From the NCBI RefSeq assembly GCF_021431965.1, contig NZ_CP090370.1, forward strand, positions 372,001-436,000: a DNA stretch of 64,000 bases, written 5' to 3'. Of the stretch, positions 26,088 through 34,799 are shown in pieces. Origin of the DNA: Erythrobacter sp. SDW2 (GTDB lineage Bacteria > Pseudomonadota > Alphaproteobacteria > Sphingomonadales > Sphingomonadaceae). The position numbers and the translations under genes were made by a program. Each line of letters starts with the position of its first letter. Position 1 is the stretch's first letter. A model generated the notes under the pieces. The model worked only from the letters and a program-made list of their open reading frames with translations, did not search any database and was not told the DNA's origin.

Positions 26088-27035
26088 CTATTCTAGATGA
26101 GGGCCAAGAAATCGGTCGCCATTGAAGTGGATCATATGGGTTGGCGCTTCGGCAACCCAAACTTCGGACTCCCAAGCAATGTTTGCTAGGTAACGGGCCA
26201 TAACTGCGCGTGTCGGGAAAGCCGTGACATAGACCAGTCCGGCGCTCGAGCCCGCAAAAAGCGCGGCAAGCTCGTGATGGCGCTTACCATCAACAGGGCC
26301 ATGGCTGGTGACGGATTCGATCAACAGAAGCCAGTTCCGCTTTTTATCGTGGAGCACGACATCGGGCATCTTGCCGTGGTCATTGACGGTGACGCCCAGC
26401 GCCGCCAACCGCTCGCGGTCGAAATAGCCCATCTTGCTTCCGGTATCACCCGCATAGATCAATGCACTTCCCGGCGCGAAGCGGGGAGCGAACTCGTCGA
26501 TGATATCGCGGATCAGCGCGCTATGCTCGCCGGGGCTGAGGCGAATTTCGATGCCATCGGCGAGTTGAACGGGAATGCGCTCCATCTCGCGCTCGCGAGC
26601 GAAGCGATCAGCCAAAGATTGCACGTCGCGGCGATAATCCGCCAGCCGCTTAGTCCAGCCTCGCTTGCCCCAGGTCTTGAAAAGCGAAAGCGCATGGGGC
26701 GAAACTTGATAGACAGCGGCGGGGCTGTTGACCGGTCGGGCGGGATCGTCGGGGTTGTAGAGAGCGATGCCCGCCAACACAAACTGATGCATTGTCTGCC
26801 GCCGCACAGTCTCGCGAGTGTTCGGTTTATAGTTCTTACCATATTGCTCGCGCATCCAATCCATGATCGGCGTGATGCCGATCAGCGGTGCTGCGGCTCG
26901 TTTCCATTCGCGACCGGGCCGCAAATCGAGCAAGGCCAAGAGCGTCAAAGCCGAGCGCTCGTTCTGCTGAGCGGGCGGCAAGCCGAGGTCGCCCAGTATC
27001 TGCAGGGCGGCGGCAATGTGAGGGTGGTCGATCAA
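26088..27035 (-). CDS. BsuBI/PstI-family type II restriction endonuclease
   Basis: Predicted endonuclease of about 315 aa, close to the size of BsuBI (316) and PstI. It would cut the sequence protected by the adjacent methylase; CTGCAG is the expected target for this family but is not proven here. Family blocks are clear: GITPIMDWMREQYGKNYKPN, NTRETVRRQTMHQF, YAGDTGSKMGYFDRE, HGKMPDVVLHDKKRNWLLLI, then ESVTSHGPVDGKRHHEL and HMIHFNGDRFLGP. The E and K residues in the LIESVTSHGPVDGKR region are candidate catalytic residues. No ATG gives a full-length product, so I propose the TTG at 27035, which overlaps the methylase stop as TTGA. The start is the weak point. Confidence 0.88.
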   Translation of the reverse strand: MIDHPHIAAALQILGDLGLPPAQQNERSALTLLALLDLRPGREWKRAAAPLIGITPIMDWMREQYGKNYKPNTRETVRRQTMHQFVLAGIALYNPDDPARPVNSPAAVYQVSPHALSLFKTWGKRGWTKRLADYRRDVQSLADRFAREREMERIPVQLADGIEIRLSPGEHSALIRDIIDEFAPRFAPGSALIYAGDTGSKMGYFDRERLAALGVTVNDHGKMPDVVLHDKKRNWLLLIESVTSHGPVDGKRHHELAALFAGSSAGLVYVTAFPTRAVMARYLANIAWESEVWVAEAPTHMIHFNGDRFLGPHLE

Positions 27036-28681
27036 AGGGCGTCCACCCGTTCGTCGATCTCCTCCTGCGAGATGCTGGCGCGGCCCTTCGCCCATTTGCC
27101 GAGCACGAAGAGCGCCTCACGGCTGGGATAGCGCATGGCGCGAAGGTCGGTCGCATTGACCTGTGTGTGGCCGTTGAAGCGCCGGAAATAGGTATCGACG
27201 GCGGTCGCGGCTAGATAGGTGGCCAGCCCGTGCGCTAGCTCTTCGGGGATGGGTTGGCGCTTGACGTGGAAGACATTGAGGTGGTTCTCAATCCCGATCA
27301 TTTGGGCGGGGAGCCGCGTGGGATCGATAACATTGGCAACAATCCTTCGCCGCTCCTCCTTCGACGAGAAGCGCCGCACAACGGTATAGAAGCCATTGGG
27401 ATAAAGCCATTTGCGCGTTGTCATCGTGTCGCGGATGGCGTTTGGCTTCTTAAATCCCGGCTTCGGCCATTGCACGCCAGTGCCGTTGAAATGGCCGGGA
27501 TAGAGTAAGGGCACAGTGCCGCGCTCAGGATCGGCCCGCAAGTCTTCGCGCAGCCGGAAATCTACCACTGGGCCGGTCGAGACGGAAAGCCCTAGGTCGG
27601 CGAGGCTATGGCCGAAACTGGCACGCTCGAGGATCTGGTCGTCGTCACCGGTTGGGATGTGGATGAAGGCGTCGGCATCATGGGGGAAGACGATCCGCGC
27701 GAAGTCGTGCCGCTTCTCGGAATAGTCGGCAAAGCTGTCGTCGGTCGATGCCGAAACGGTGACGGTGCTTTGTGCCGCGCCACGCACCAGCTTGATGATG
27801 ATGTTTTCCTGCAGCACGCCATCGTCCTTAAACGCCTTGTTGCGGGCATCGAACAGGTGGATGTGGCGGATCGCCGCACGCCGCAGGAGGAAACGGCGAA
27901 AGGGCTGATAGTAGGGTCCATTGCAGAAACTACGCGGGATGATCGCGACAAGCTCGCCACCTTCTTCGAGCAATTCGAGCGCCAGCCCTACAAAGCCGGA
28001 ATATAGATTGACCGTCTCTAACCCGGCAGCGCTGAGCAAGGCGCGGTGGCGGGAATCGTTGCTAATCTTCTTGTAGGGCGGATTGAGGATGGCGTGGCTG
28101 TAGCGCGTGCCTTTGCCAAGGCAGATGCGGTTTGTCGCGTCCTCGATGAAATCGCCTTCGATCAGCTCACAATCGACATTGACGCGCTGGCGAAGCGTAG
28201 CGAGTTGCTCGCGCAAGTCTGGCAGGATTTGATCGTCGAACTCGAAGGCTGATGCGGCGATCTTGGCCGCTGCCCCGGCGCGTTCAACGAATGCGGCGGT
28301 TAGCGCGCCTCGACCGGCTCCGGCATCAAGCAGACGAATTTTTGGCGCTGCTGGAAACTCGAACAGTGAAGCCATGAACTCGGCGACGTTCGGCGGTGTC
28401 ATGAACTGCCCGAGCTGCGATTTGCGCTGGCGAAGCATTGCAGGGTTAAGACGTGTCGGAGTTTCGGGCCGCTCAAGCAGGGCAACGGCGAGCTCAGTCT
28501 GCGTTGTCGGCTTGCTCGAAAAATCTGCCATGATGGAAAGGGAGCGCAACACCCGGTCAGGCGGAGAAACTTCGCCGCATTCCCATTTGAATACAGTCTC
28601 TAGTGGCTCCCCAAACTCACTGGCCACCTCCTGCACTTCCAAGCCACATCGATGTCGCAGCTGTGAAAAGTCGGTGGTCAC
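27032..28681 (-). CDS. BsuBI/PstI-family adenine-N6 DNA methyltransferase with N-terminal HTH
   Basis: Modification enzyme of 549 aa. SAM-binding motif I is in IRLLDAGAGRGALTAAFVE, motif IV is NPPY in HAILNPPYKKI (adenine-N6 type), and motif VIII is near ELVAIIPRSFCNGPYYQPF. KSQLGQFMTPPNVAEFMASL opens the methylase domain. In front of it, residues ~1-50 (LRHRCGLEVQEVASEFGEPL, TVFKWECGEVSPP) form an XRE-like HTH, present only if translation starts at the GTG at 28681; an alternative ATG at 28531 would remove it. Such a domain could repress its own promoter, replacing a separate C protein. The R-M pair appears less GC-rich than its neighbours, consistent with transfer. Confidence 0.9.
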   Translation of the reverse strand: MTTDFSQLRHRCGLEVQEVASEFGEPLETVFKWECGEVSPPDRVLRSLSIMADFSSKPTTQTELAVALLERPETPTRLNPAMLRQRKSQLGQFMTPPNVAEFMASLFEFPAAPKIRLLDAGAGRGALTAAFVERAGAAAKIAASAFEFDDQILPDLREQLATLRQRVNVDCELIEGDFIEDATNRICLGKGTRYSHAILNPPYKKISNDSRHRALLSAAGLETVNLYSGFVGLALELLEEGGELVAIIPRSFCNGPYYQPFRRFLLRRAAIRHIHLFDARNKAFKDDGVLQENIIIKLVRGAAQSTVTVSASTDDSFADYSEKRHDFARIVFPHDADAFIHIPTGDDDQILERASFGHSLADLGLSVSTGPVVDFRLREDLRADPERGTVPLLYPGHFNGTGVQWPKPGFKKPNAIRDTMTTRKWLYPNGFYTVVRRFSSKEERRRIVANVIDPTRLPAQMIGIENHLNVFHVKRQPIPEELAHGLATYLAATAVDTYFRRFNGHTQVNATDLRAMRYPSREALFVLGKWAKGRASISQEEIDERVDAL

Positions 28682-28943
28682 TTTGAACAGGGCCTTTCAG
28701 AATAGCAGCACTTGCTTAGCCATAGATCAAATGAAGAACAAGGCACCTCCCGATGAACCGCAGGATAATGCGTTGCCACTTTGCCCGCCTGACACCGCCA
28801 GCTTGGACTTGGCCAGCGCGCCGAAAATGCGCCCACAAGTTTCTGCACAGATGCGGCTTGAGTCATGCGCCCCCTCTCGAATAGTCCTGTGCTAGTCGAA
28901 CAGTCACGCAACGCAAGTTGCAAGGCCGCGATAAGGGACCGGA

Positions 28944-29228
28944 ATGGCCGCAGATTCAACAGGACAGCTCGGCTTCGGTTTTGCCGAAGAACGGCCAGTT
29001 CAGGAAAGCTGGCTGCCCGATCCCGACGATATTCGCGAAGATGCGCAGGCGATTCTGGCCTCGGCCCGTGCCGTGACGGCGGAGAACATGTGGGACCAGC
29101 GGACCTATCGCTACAACAAGGTCGTGTTCCCCAACATGACCCGCTGGCTTCCGGACGAGGAGCGAGAGCAGCTCTGCTTTGAATTCTTCAAGGAACTGGA
29201 GCGGATCGAGCTGTTGATGGCGGCCTGA
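28944..29228 (+). CDS. Conserved hypothetical protein (sphingomonad type)
   Basis: 94 aa, no named domain. The sequence is helical and acidic (PDPDDIREDAQAILASARAV, NMWDQRTYRYNKVVFPNMTR, PDEEREQLCFEFFKELERIE). I recall similar proteins in other Sphingomonadales, all without function. Ribosome site AAGGGA is about 6 nt before the ATG. The 262 bp between it and the methylase gene contain no supported gene. It probably marks the return to core chromosome at the right end of the R-M island. Confidence 0.65.
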   Translation: MAADSTGQLGFGFAEERPVQESWLPDPDDIREDAQAILASARAVTAENMWDQRTYRYNKVVFPNMTRWLPDEEREQLCFEFFKELERIELLMAA

Positions 29229-29445
29229 AGGCACCGCATTTTCCTACACGCCACAAAGCTGCTAGCCTCGCTCCGGCTCTTTCATACCGTCGATCATCTT
29301 CGCCGCCCGCGCCGGCTGACGCGAACTTTCCTTTGTCATGCGCGCATGGGCTAATTTCGAGAATTTCTCCGCGCCGCCGCGCTGTCGGATTTTGGTGTCG
29401 CCCTAGTGTCACCTTGCGCGCCCGAGGACGCGGAAAAGCGAGCAA

Positions 29446-30180
29446 TTACAGCGTCAGCCCGCCATCCACCACGATGGTCTGCCCCAGGACATAGGCGCTC
29501 AACGGCGAGGCGAGGAACAGCGCCGCCCCGGCCATATCCGCCGGGGTGCCCATGCGGCGCAAGGGGATGCGGGCCAGCGCGCCTTGCATCCGTTCGGGGT
29601 TGTCGGTCGTCACCCTGGTCATCTTGGTGGCAACGAAGCCGGGGGCAATGCCGTTGACGCGGATACCCTCGCTGGCGAAGGCGGCGGCGAGGTTGCGCAC
29701 CAGCGCCACCGCGCCCGCCTTGGACGCGCCATAGGCCGGGTTGCCGATGGTCGAGTGATAGGCGGCGGTCGAACTGACCGCGATCAGCGTGCCCTTTGCC
29801 TCGGCCAGCGCGGCGCGATACTTGCGGGCGCAGTCCATGATCGAACTGAGGTTGACGGCCAGCACCCGGTCCCACCCCTCGCGCTCGAACTCGGCGCGCT
29901 TGTATTCGACCGCGCCCTGGCAGCAGATCAGCACCTCGAGGCTGTCGAAGCCCGGCGCGCCGTCGATCTGGGCCGGATCGCTGACGTCGACCCGGGCATA
30001 GTGCAGCCCGGTGAGGTCGGAGCCGTCCTCGTCAGCATAGTCTGCCGCAGAGGTACGCGTTCCCCACACATGGACCTCGGCACCGCGCTCAAGAAAGGCC
30101 CGCGCCATGCCGTTGCCGATGCCGCTGGAGCCGCCGACGATCAGCACTCGCTGGCCGGAAAAATCGAGCGGGTCGCTCAT
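29446..30180 (-). CDS. SDR-family oxidoreductase
   Basis: NAD(P)-dependent short-chain dehydrogenase of 244 aa. Cofactor motif GGSSGIGNGMA, catalytic Ser and Tyr-x3-Lys in VSSTAAYHSTIGNPAYGASK, and the C-terminal VLGQTIVVDGGLTL of classical SDRs. The ATG at 30180 overlaps the P450 stop (ATGA). It is the last gene of an acyl-CoA synthetase/P450/SDR operon and would plausibly oxidise the alcohol made by the P450. That is inference from the operon; the substrate is unknown. No gene was supported in the 217 bp that follow on the right-hand strand boundary (29229-29445). Confidence 0.85.
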   Translation of the reverse strand: MSDPLDFSGQRVLIVGGSSGIGNGMARAFLERGAEVHVWGTRTSAADYADEDGSDLTGLHYARVDVSDPAQIDGAPGFDSLEVLICCQGAVEYKRAEFEREGWDRVLAVNLSSIMDCARKYRAALAEAKGTLIAVSSTAAYHSTIGNPAYGASKAGAVALVRNLAAAFASEGIRVNGIAPGFVATKMTRVTTDNPERMQGALARIPLRRMGTPADMAGAALFLASPLSAYVLGQTIVVDGGLTL

Positions 30181-31487
30181 GCTGCGGTGAACCTCACGGG
30201 AAGCGTCTTGAGCCCGCCGACGAAGGTCGAGGTCGACCGTTCGGGCTTGCCTGCCAGCTCGATGGTGTCGATCCGGTCGAGCAGCGTCTCGAACAGGATC
30301 TTCATCTCCAGCCGGGCGAGATGCAGGCCGAGGCACTGGTGCGCCCCCGCCCCGAAGGCGAGGTGCCGGTTGGGGCTACGCGCGGCGTCGAACTTGCGCG
30401 GATTGTCGAATTGGGCCGGATCGTGGTTAGCGGCGACGTAGTTCATCATCAGCCAATCGCCCTTGCGGATGGTCTGCCCGCCAAGCTCGGTGTCCTCCGC
30501 CGCGGTGCGCATGAAATGCTGCACCGGCGTGGTCCAGCGGATCGCTTCCTCGACAATGCCGCCGAGCAGCGAACGGTCGGCCCTGACCTTGGCCCATTGT
30601 TCCGGGTCCTGCGCCAGCGCCTGCATCGCGCCGGCGGTGCTGGCCGAAGTGGTATCGTGCCCGGCGGTGGCGACGATGATGTAATATCCCGCCATGTCGC
30701 GATCAGGCAGCGGTTCGCCATCGACGGTGGCATTGGCGATGACGCTGGCGACATCGTCGGTCGGATTGGCGCGGCGATCCCGGGCGATGCCGGCGAAGTA
30801 ATCCTCGAAGCTCTTCACCGCACCCGCAACCAGCGTCAGCACCTGTTCCGGCGTCATGTTGTCGAGCCCCGTGCCCGAAAGGTCCTTGTCCTGCCCGCCG
30901 AACATCTGCTGCGTCAGCATCAGCATGCGCGGTTCGTCCACCTCGGGCACGCCGAGGATCTGCATCACCACATGCAGCGGATAGGGCGCGGAGACGAGCT
31001 TGGCGAAGTCGACCACCTCGCCGTTCGCGCCTGCTGCGATCAGCTTGTCGACCGCGCGCTGCGCAATCGTCCTGATCTCGCCCTCGATCTTCGCCAGGTT
31101 GCGCGGCATGAACCAGTCCTGCGTCAGCCGCCGGTACTTGGGGTGGATCGGGGCATCGAAGACGACCAGCGAATCGACCAGCATGTCGCTGCCCGTCGCG
31201 GCGCGCGAGAATTCGATTGCAGAGTTGAGGCTGAACACCACCGGGCGCGGATTGTTGAGGAAGGTGGCGTTGTCCTTGCTCATCCGCATCACGTCATCAT
31301 AGCGGCTGACGAACCAGAACGGCTCGAACAGCCTTTCCTCCTCGGGCACGATCTTGGCGACCGGCATCTCGCGGCGGACCATGTCGAAGGTGTCGAGCAA
31401 CGGGTCCCACGCGGCATAGGCGTGCGGGTCGATCAGCTCGCGGGCGATCTCGGTCGGGATGACGGGATAGTCGGCGGTGCTGGCCAT
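30177..31487 (-). CDS. Cytochrome P450
   Basis: Soluble bacterial P450 of 436 aa that would hydroxylate a small hydrophobic molecule, fed by a ferredoxin. I-helix oxygen-binding motif AGHDTTS; ExxR in EEAIRW; heme-binding loop FGAGAHQCLG with the proximal Cys. The overall pattern (TPVQHFMRTAAEDTELGGQT) is that of P450s acting on terpenes, steroid side chains or fatty acids; I cannot set the CYP family. It overlaps the SDR gene by 4 nt and the acyl-CoA synthetase gene by 1 nt (TGATG). No ferredoxin gene lies in this operon; a ferredoxin reductase is at 53.5 kb. Confidence 0.92.
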   Translation of the reverse strand: MASTADYPVIPTEIARELIDPHAYAAWDPLLDTFDMVRREMPVAKIVPEEERLFEPFWFVSRYDDVMRMSKDNATFLNNPRPVVFSLNSAIEFSRAATGSDMLVDSLVVFDAPIHPKYRRLTQDWFMPRNLAKIEGEIRTIAQRAVDKLIAAGANGEVVDFAKLVSAPYPLHVVMQILGVPEVDEPRMLMLTQQMFGGQDKDLSGTGLDNMTPEQVLTLVAGAVKSFEDYFAGIARDRRANPTDDVASVIANATVDGEPLPDRDMAGYYIIVATAGHDTTSASTAGAMQALAQDPEQWAKVRADRSLLGGIVEEAIRWTTPVQHFMRTAAEDTELGGQTIRKGDWLMMNYVAANHDPAQFDNPRKFDAARSPNRHLAFGAGAHQCLGLHLARLEMKILFETLLDRIDTIELAGKPERSTSTFVGGLKTLPVRFTAA

Positions 31488-33028
31488 CAGGCAATCTCCG
31501 CTGCGGCCCTGGCGGCGTATTCGTCGCGCAGCTCGCGCTTGTAGAGCTTGCCATTCGCTTCGCGGGGAAGTTCGGGCCGGAAGTCGAACAGGCGCGGCAT
31601 CTTGATGCGCGACAGCTGCGGCGCGAGGAAGTCGCGCAGCTCCTGTTCGAACGCCTCGCCTGCCTCCGCCATGTCGATGGGCTGGACCACCGCGACCACC
31701 TGTTCACCCAGGTCCGGCTCCGGCGCGCCGATGACCGCTGCGTCCATCACCTTGGGATGGGTGACCAGCAGGTTCTCGATCTCCTGCGGATAGATATTGA
31801 CCCCGCCGCTGATGATCATGTGGCTCTTGCGGTCGGTGAGGTAGAGATAGCCATCCTTGTCGACATGGCCGATATCGCCCAGCGTCATCCAGCCCTTGGG
31901 GTGCATCGCATCGGCGGTCTTTTCCGGGTCGTTGTGATAGGTGGGCAGGATGTCGTTCTCGAAATAGATCAGCCCGTCGGTGCCGGCCGGGACTTCCTCG
32001 CCATCGGGACCGCAGATGTGCAGCTTGCCATGGATCGCAACCCCGACCGAGCCGGGGTGGGTGAGCCATTCGGGCGAGCGGATCATGGTCATCCCGATGC
32101 TTTCCGATCCGGCGTAGTATTCGTTCACGATCGGGCCCCACCACTCGATCATCGCTTGCTTGACGGGAACCGGACAGGGCGCGGCAGCATGGAGCGCGCG
32201 CTTGTGGCTGGAGAGGTCGTACTTGCTCCGCACGGCTTCATCGAGCTTGAGCATGCGGACGAAATGCGTCGGCACCCACTGGCTGTCGGTGACCTGGTAC
32301 TTCTCGATCGTCTGGAGCGCGAATTCAGGGTCGAACCGCTCCATCACCACCACCGTGCCGCCGAGCCGGTGGACGGTCGAGCACCAGCCGATCGGTGCCG
32401 CATGATAGAGCGGTGCGGGGGAGAGATAGACCATGCTGCCATCGCTGGGCATTCCCGCACCCATTACCGCGAGGCCGACCAGCGGGTTGACCGCTTCGAT
32501 ATCCGGATCTTCGGGCGGCGCTGGCCGCACGCCCTTGGGCCGCCCGGTGGTGCCGGAGCTGTAAAGCATGACCATCCCCGGAGCCTGGTCGGCAATCGGT
32601 TCAGCGGGCTGAGCGGCCAAGGCAGCCTCGAGATTCTCTTCGCCCTCTTCCCCGGCGATCAACACCGGCAGGTCGGGGCACTCGGCGCGGATGCCTTCCA
32701 GCACCGCGGCATATTTGGGCGAGGTGATCAGCAGCTTTGTGCCCGAATCCTTGAGGATGTAGGAAATCTCAGGCGCGGTCAGTCGGGTCGAGATCGGCAC
32801 CAGCATGGTCCCGGCACGCTGCGAGCCCCACACGAGCTGGAGATAGTGGGCGTTATTCTCCATCAGCACCGCGAAGGCGTCGTTAGGTCCGAACCCGCGT
32901 GCGCGAAGCAGTTGAGCGAAACGGTTGGCATAGGCGTCCATTTCGCCATAGGTCACGGTCTCGCCCGTGCTCGCCATGATGATGGCGGCATGATCGGGAC
33001 GTGTCTTGGCGTGCTGAATCGGGTGCAT
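31487..33028 (-). CDS. Acyl-CoA synthetase (AMP-forming)
   Basis: Adenylates a carboxylic acid and forms its CoA thioester; 513 aa. The P-loop-like AMP-binding motif is MLYSSGTTGRPKGVR, with YYAGSESIG (motif A5), GWMTLGDIGHVDKDGYLYLT (A7) and DRKSHMIISGGVNIYPQEIE (A8). PREANGKLYKREL contains the C-terminal catalytic Lys. Start MHPIQHAKTRP at 33028 has GAGGAGAG about 6 nt upstream. It leads the operon with the P450 and SDR genes, which suggests activation of an acid produced or used in the oxidative degradation of a lipid, terpenoid or steroid. The true substrate is open. Confidence 0.92.
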   Translation of the reverse strand: MHPIQHAKTRPDHAAIIMASTGETVTYGEMDAYANRFAQLLRARGFGPNDAFAVLMENNAHYLQLVWGSQRAGTMLVPISTRLTAPEISYILKDSGTKLLITSPKYAAVLEGIRAECPDLPVLIAGEEGEENLEAALAAQPAEPIADQAPGMVMLYSSGTTGRPKGVRPAPPEDPDIEAVNPLVGLAVMGAGMPSDGSMVYLSPAPLYHAAPIGWCSTVHRLGGTVVVMERFDPEFALQTIEKYQVTDSQWVPTHFVRMLKLDEAVRSKYDLSSHKRALHAAAPCPVPVKQAMIEWWGPIVNEYYAGSESIGMTMIRSPEWLTHPGSVGVAIHGKLHICGPDGEEVPAGTDGLIYFENDILPTYHNDPEKTADAMHPKGWMTLGDIGHVDKDGYLYLTDRKSHMIISGGVNIYPQEIENLLVTHPKVMDAAVIGAPEPDLGEQVVAVVQPIDMAEAGEAFEQELRDFLAPQLSRIKMPRLFDFRPELPREANGKLYKRELRDEYAARAAAEIA

Positions 33029-33110
33029 CGATGTCTCTCCTCAGTGGAAAGTTTTATCGAGCAACCTGTTTCGGGCAAGGGGAATCGGCAGCAAGGCCGC
33101 GACTGCAATG

Positions 33111-33139
33111 AAAAGGGCGACAGGTTGTCCCTGCCGCCC
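33111..33139 (-). terminator. Rho-independent terminator downstream of the M23 peptidase gene
   Basis: On the minus strand the stem GGGCGGCAGG/CCTGTCGCCC (10 bp with one G-U wobble) surrounds a 5-nt loop and is followed by TTTT. It lies 53 bp after the M23 stop and before the acyl-CoA synthetase gene. Confidence 0.8.
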
Positions 33140-33191
33140 CTTCAAGACACCCTCTCCAAAGTGCCTGTGTCCCTTGCGGGATGCTCCGTGC

Positions 33192-33893
33192 TTAATCGCC
33201 GCCCATGGCAGCGCCTTCGTCGCCATCGCCCGACTGCTCGAAGGCCACCTGCGTAGCGCTTTCGACCATATAGGGGATCGGGTTGACGGCAACGCCGGCG
33301 ATGCGGATTTCATAGTGGAGGTGCGGTCCGGTCGAACGGCCGGTCGAACCGACATAACCGATCAGGTCGCCCTTCTTCACCCAGCTGCCCTGCACCGCGA
33401 CGATGCGCGAAAGGTGGGCGTAGCGGGTTTCCATGTCGTTGCCATGGCCGAGCTGGATGTAGTTGCCGTAGCTCGAATACCACTGTGCCATTTCGACGAG
33501 GCCATCGGCAGTGGCGTAGACCGGCGTGCCGGTCGGTGCGGCAAGATCGATACCCTTGTGCGCACGGCGGCCGCCAAGCACCGGATGGGTGCGCATGCCG
33601 AAGCTGCTGGTCAGCTTGGCATCGTCGAGCGGCATGCGCGACGGGATCGAGATGGTCACCGGCTGCGGCTTCGAACCGGTGTCGCGGTCGAGCTTTTCCC
33701 ACTTGGCGAAAAGTTCCTGGAACTGCTCGTCACCCTTGCCGAGCGGCGAGTCGGCTTCTTCGACAGCTTTCTTGACTTCGACAGCGGCGCTGGTGGTAGT
33801 CGTGGTATTGGCATGGGCCGGAACGGCTGCGAGGGTGGAAACAGCGGCGATGAACGCCAGCGCACCCCGAAAAGCGGTTTTGGTAAAGATCAC
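33192..33893 (-). CDS. M23-family metallopeptidase (LytM-like)
   Basis: Periplasmic endopeptidase of peptidoglycan cross-links, or a LytM-type activator; 233 aa. An N-terminal signal peptide (KTAFRGALAFIAAVSTLAAV, AHA) is followed by a short helical region and the M23 domain at residues ~100-210. Zn ligands: H and D in HPVLGGRRAHKGIDLAAPTG, and HxH in GPHLHYEIRI. The active-site residues are complete, so it is probably enzymatically active. It starts with GTG at 33893, with AAGGACGGG about 6 nt upstream. A 102-bp gap separates it from the DUF455 gene, and a clear terminator follows. Confidence 0.9.
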   Translation of the reverse strand: MIFTKTAFRGALAFIAAVSTLAAVPAHANTTTTTSAAVEVKKAVEEADSPLGKGDEQFQELFAKWEKLDRDTGSKPQPVTISIPSRMPLDDAKLTSSFGMRTHPVLGGRRAHKGIDLAAPTGTPVYATADGLVEMAQWYSSYGNYIQLGHGNDMETRYAHLSRIVAVQGSWVKKGDLIGYVGSTGRSTGPHLHYEIRIAGVAVNPIPYMVESATQVAFEQSGDGDEGAAMGGD

Positions 33894-33995
33894 AACCCGT
33901 CCTTAATCTGGCGACGACCCGTGCCGCCTTGACCCGTTTTTGTGCGTGGGAACCAATCCCCGCTTTGTGTGTATGCGGGTTAACGGGACAAAAGT

Positions 33996-34799
33996 TTAGG
34001 AAGCAAGACCGTCGTAGAAGTCTCGCGATAGTCCGGCTTGAAGACGCGCTGAGTCGTTGAACGGCGGCTTAACCGACCCCCTGAAGTGCGATTCGACGAG
34101 GCTTCGCCAGCGATTCTGCGGCGATTCCCCAAGGGCTTGCGCAACCCTTACAAAGTGCTTGGTGCCAAAGCCGACGTGGCGAATTTCGTCGTCAAGGATT
34201 CTCTGAAGAATTCGCGCGCCCTGCAGATCGCCCTGCGCGGCGATCCGATCGCGCGCGGCGGGGGTTACGTCCAGCCCGCGCGCTTCGAGCACCATCGGCA
34301 CTATGGCAAGCCGCGCCATCACATCATGCCTTGTCTCTTCGGCAGCTTGCCACAGACCGGCATGGGCCGGCAGCGCACCATAATGGCTGCCATGCGAACG
34401 TAGCTTTCGATCGAGCAACGCGAAATGCATCGCTTCATCTGCCGCCACAGACAGGAAGTCGTCGGTAAAGTCGCGCCGCATCTCAGCGCCAAATCGACCG
34501 ACGATGTCGAGCGCCAGATCGATCGCGACGAATTCGATATGTGCCAGCGCATGCCATTGCGCGACGCGGCCGCGCTCCGATCCGCCTTTCCCGCGCTTGG
34601 GCATGCGGCTCGGAGGCAAGAGCTCGGGTTGGGCTGGCCAGGAGGGGCGGTCGGGTACGGCGACATCGAAACGCCAATCGAGCCGCCCCAGCCGCCACTG
34701 CCGCGCCACATCGCGCGCCGCAAAGACCTTGGCCCTCGGCTCGGCGGTCAGCAGGGCAGCGCGGATCGCGCTGGCAAGCGAAGGCAGTGTGCCGCTCAA
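33996..34799 (-). CDS. DUF455 ferritin-like protein
   Basis: 267 aa. The ferritin-like four-helix pattern has metal-ligand candidates in HALAHIEFVAIDLALDI (E-x-x-H-type), SVAADEAMHFALLDRKL and ILDDEIRHVGFGTKHF. The family is widespread in proteobacteria, with unproven function, possibly a di-iron oxygenase or tRNA-modification-type enzyme. No ATG is available near the N-terminus; I propose the TTG at 34799 (LSGTLPSLAS), whose bases overlap the bcp stop. Translational coupling to bcp hints at an oxidative-stress setting, but this is only positional. Confidence 0.85.
   Translation of the reverse strand: MSGTLPSLASAIRAALLTAEPRAKVFAARDVARQWRLGRLDWRFDVAVPDRPSWPAQPELLPPSRMPKRGKGGSERGRVAQWHALAHIEFVAIDLALDIVGRFGAEMRRDFTDDFLSVAADEAMHFALLDRKLRSHGSHYGALPAHAGLWQAAEETRHDVMARLAIVPMVLEARGLDVTPAARDRIAAQGDLQGARILQRILDDEIRHVGFGTKHFVRVAQALGESPQNRWRSLVESHFRGSVKPPFNDSARLQAGLSRDFYDGLAS

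Noticed and set aside
28678-28959. Small minus-strand open frame upstream of the methylase
   Set aside because: 93 codons without family likeness or ribosome site, Ser/Arg-rich shadow composition. A C-protein would be shorter and HTH-like, which it is not.
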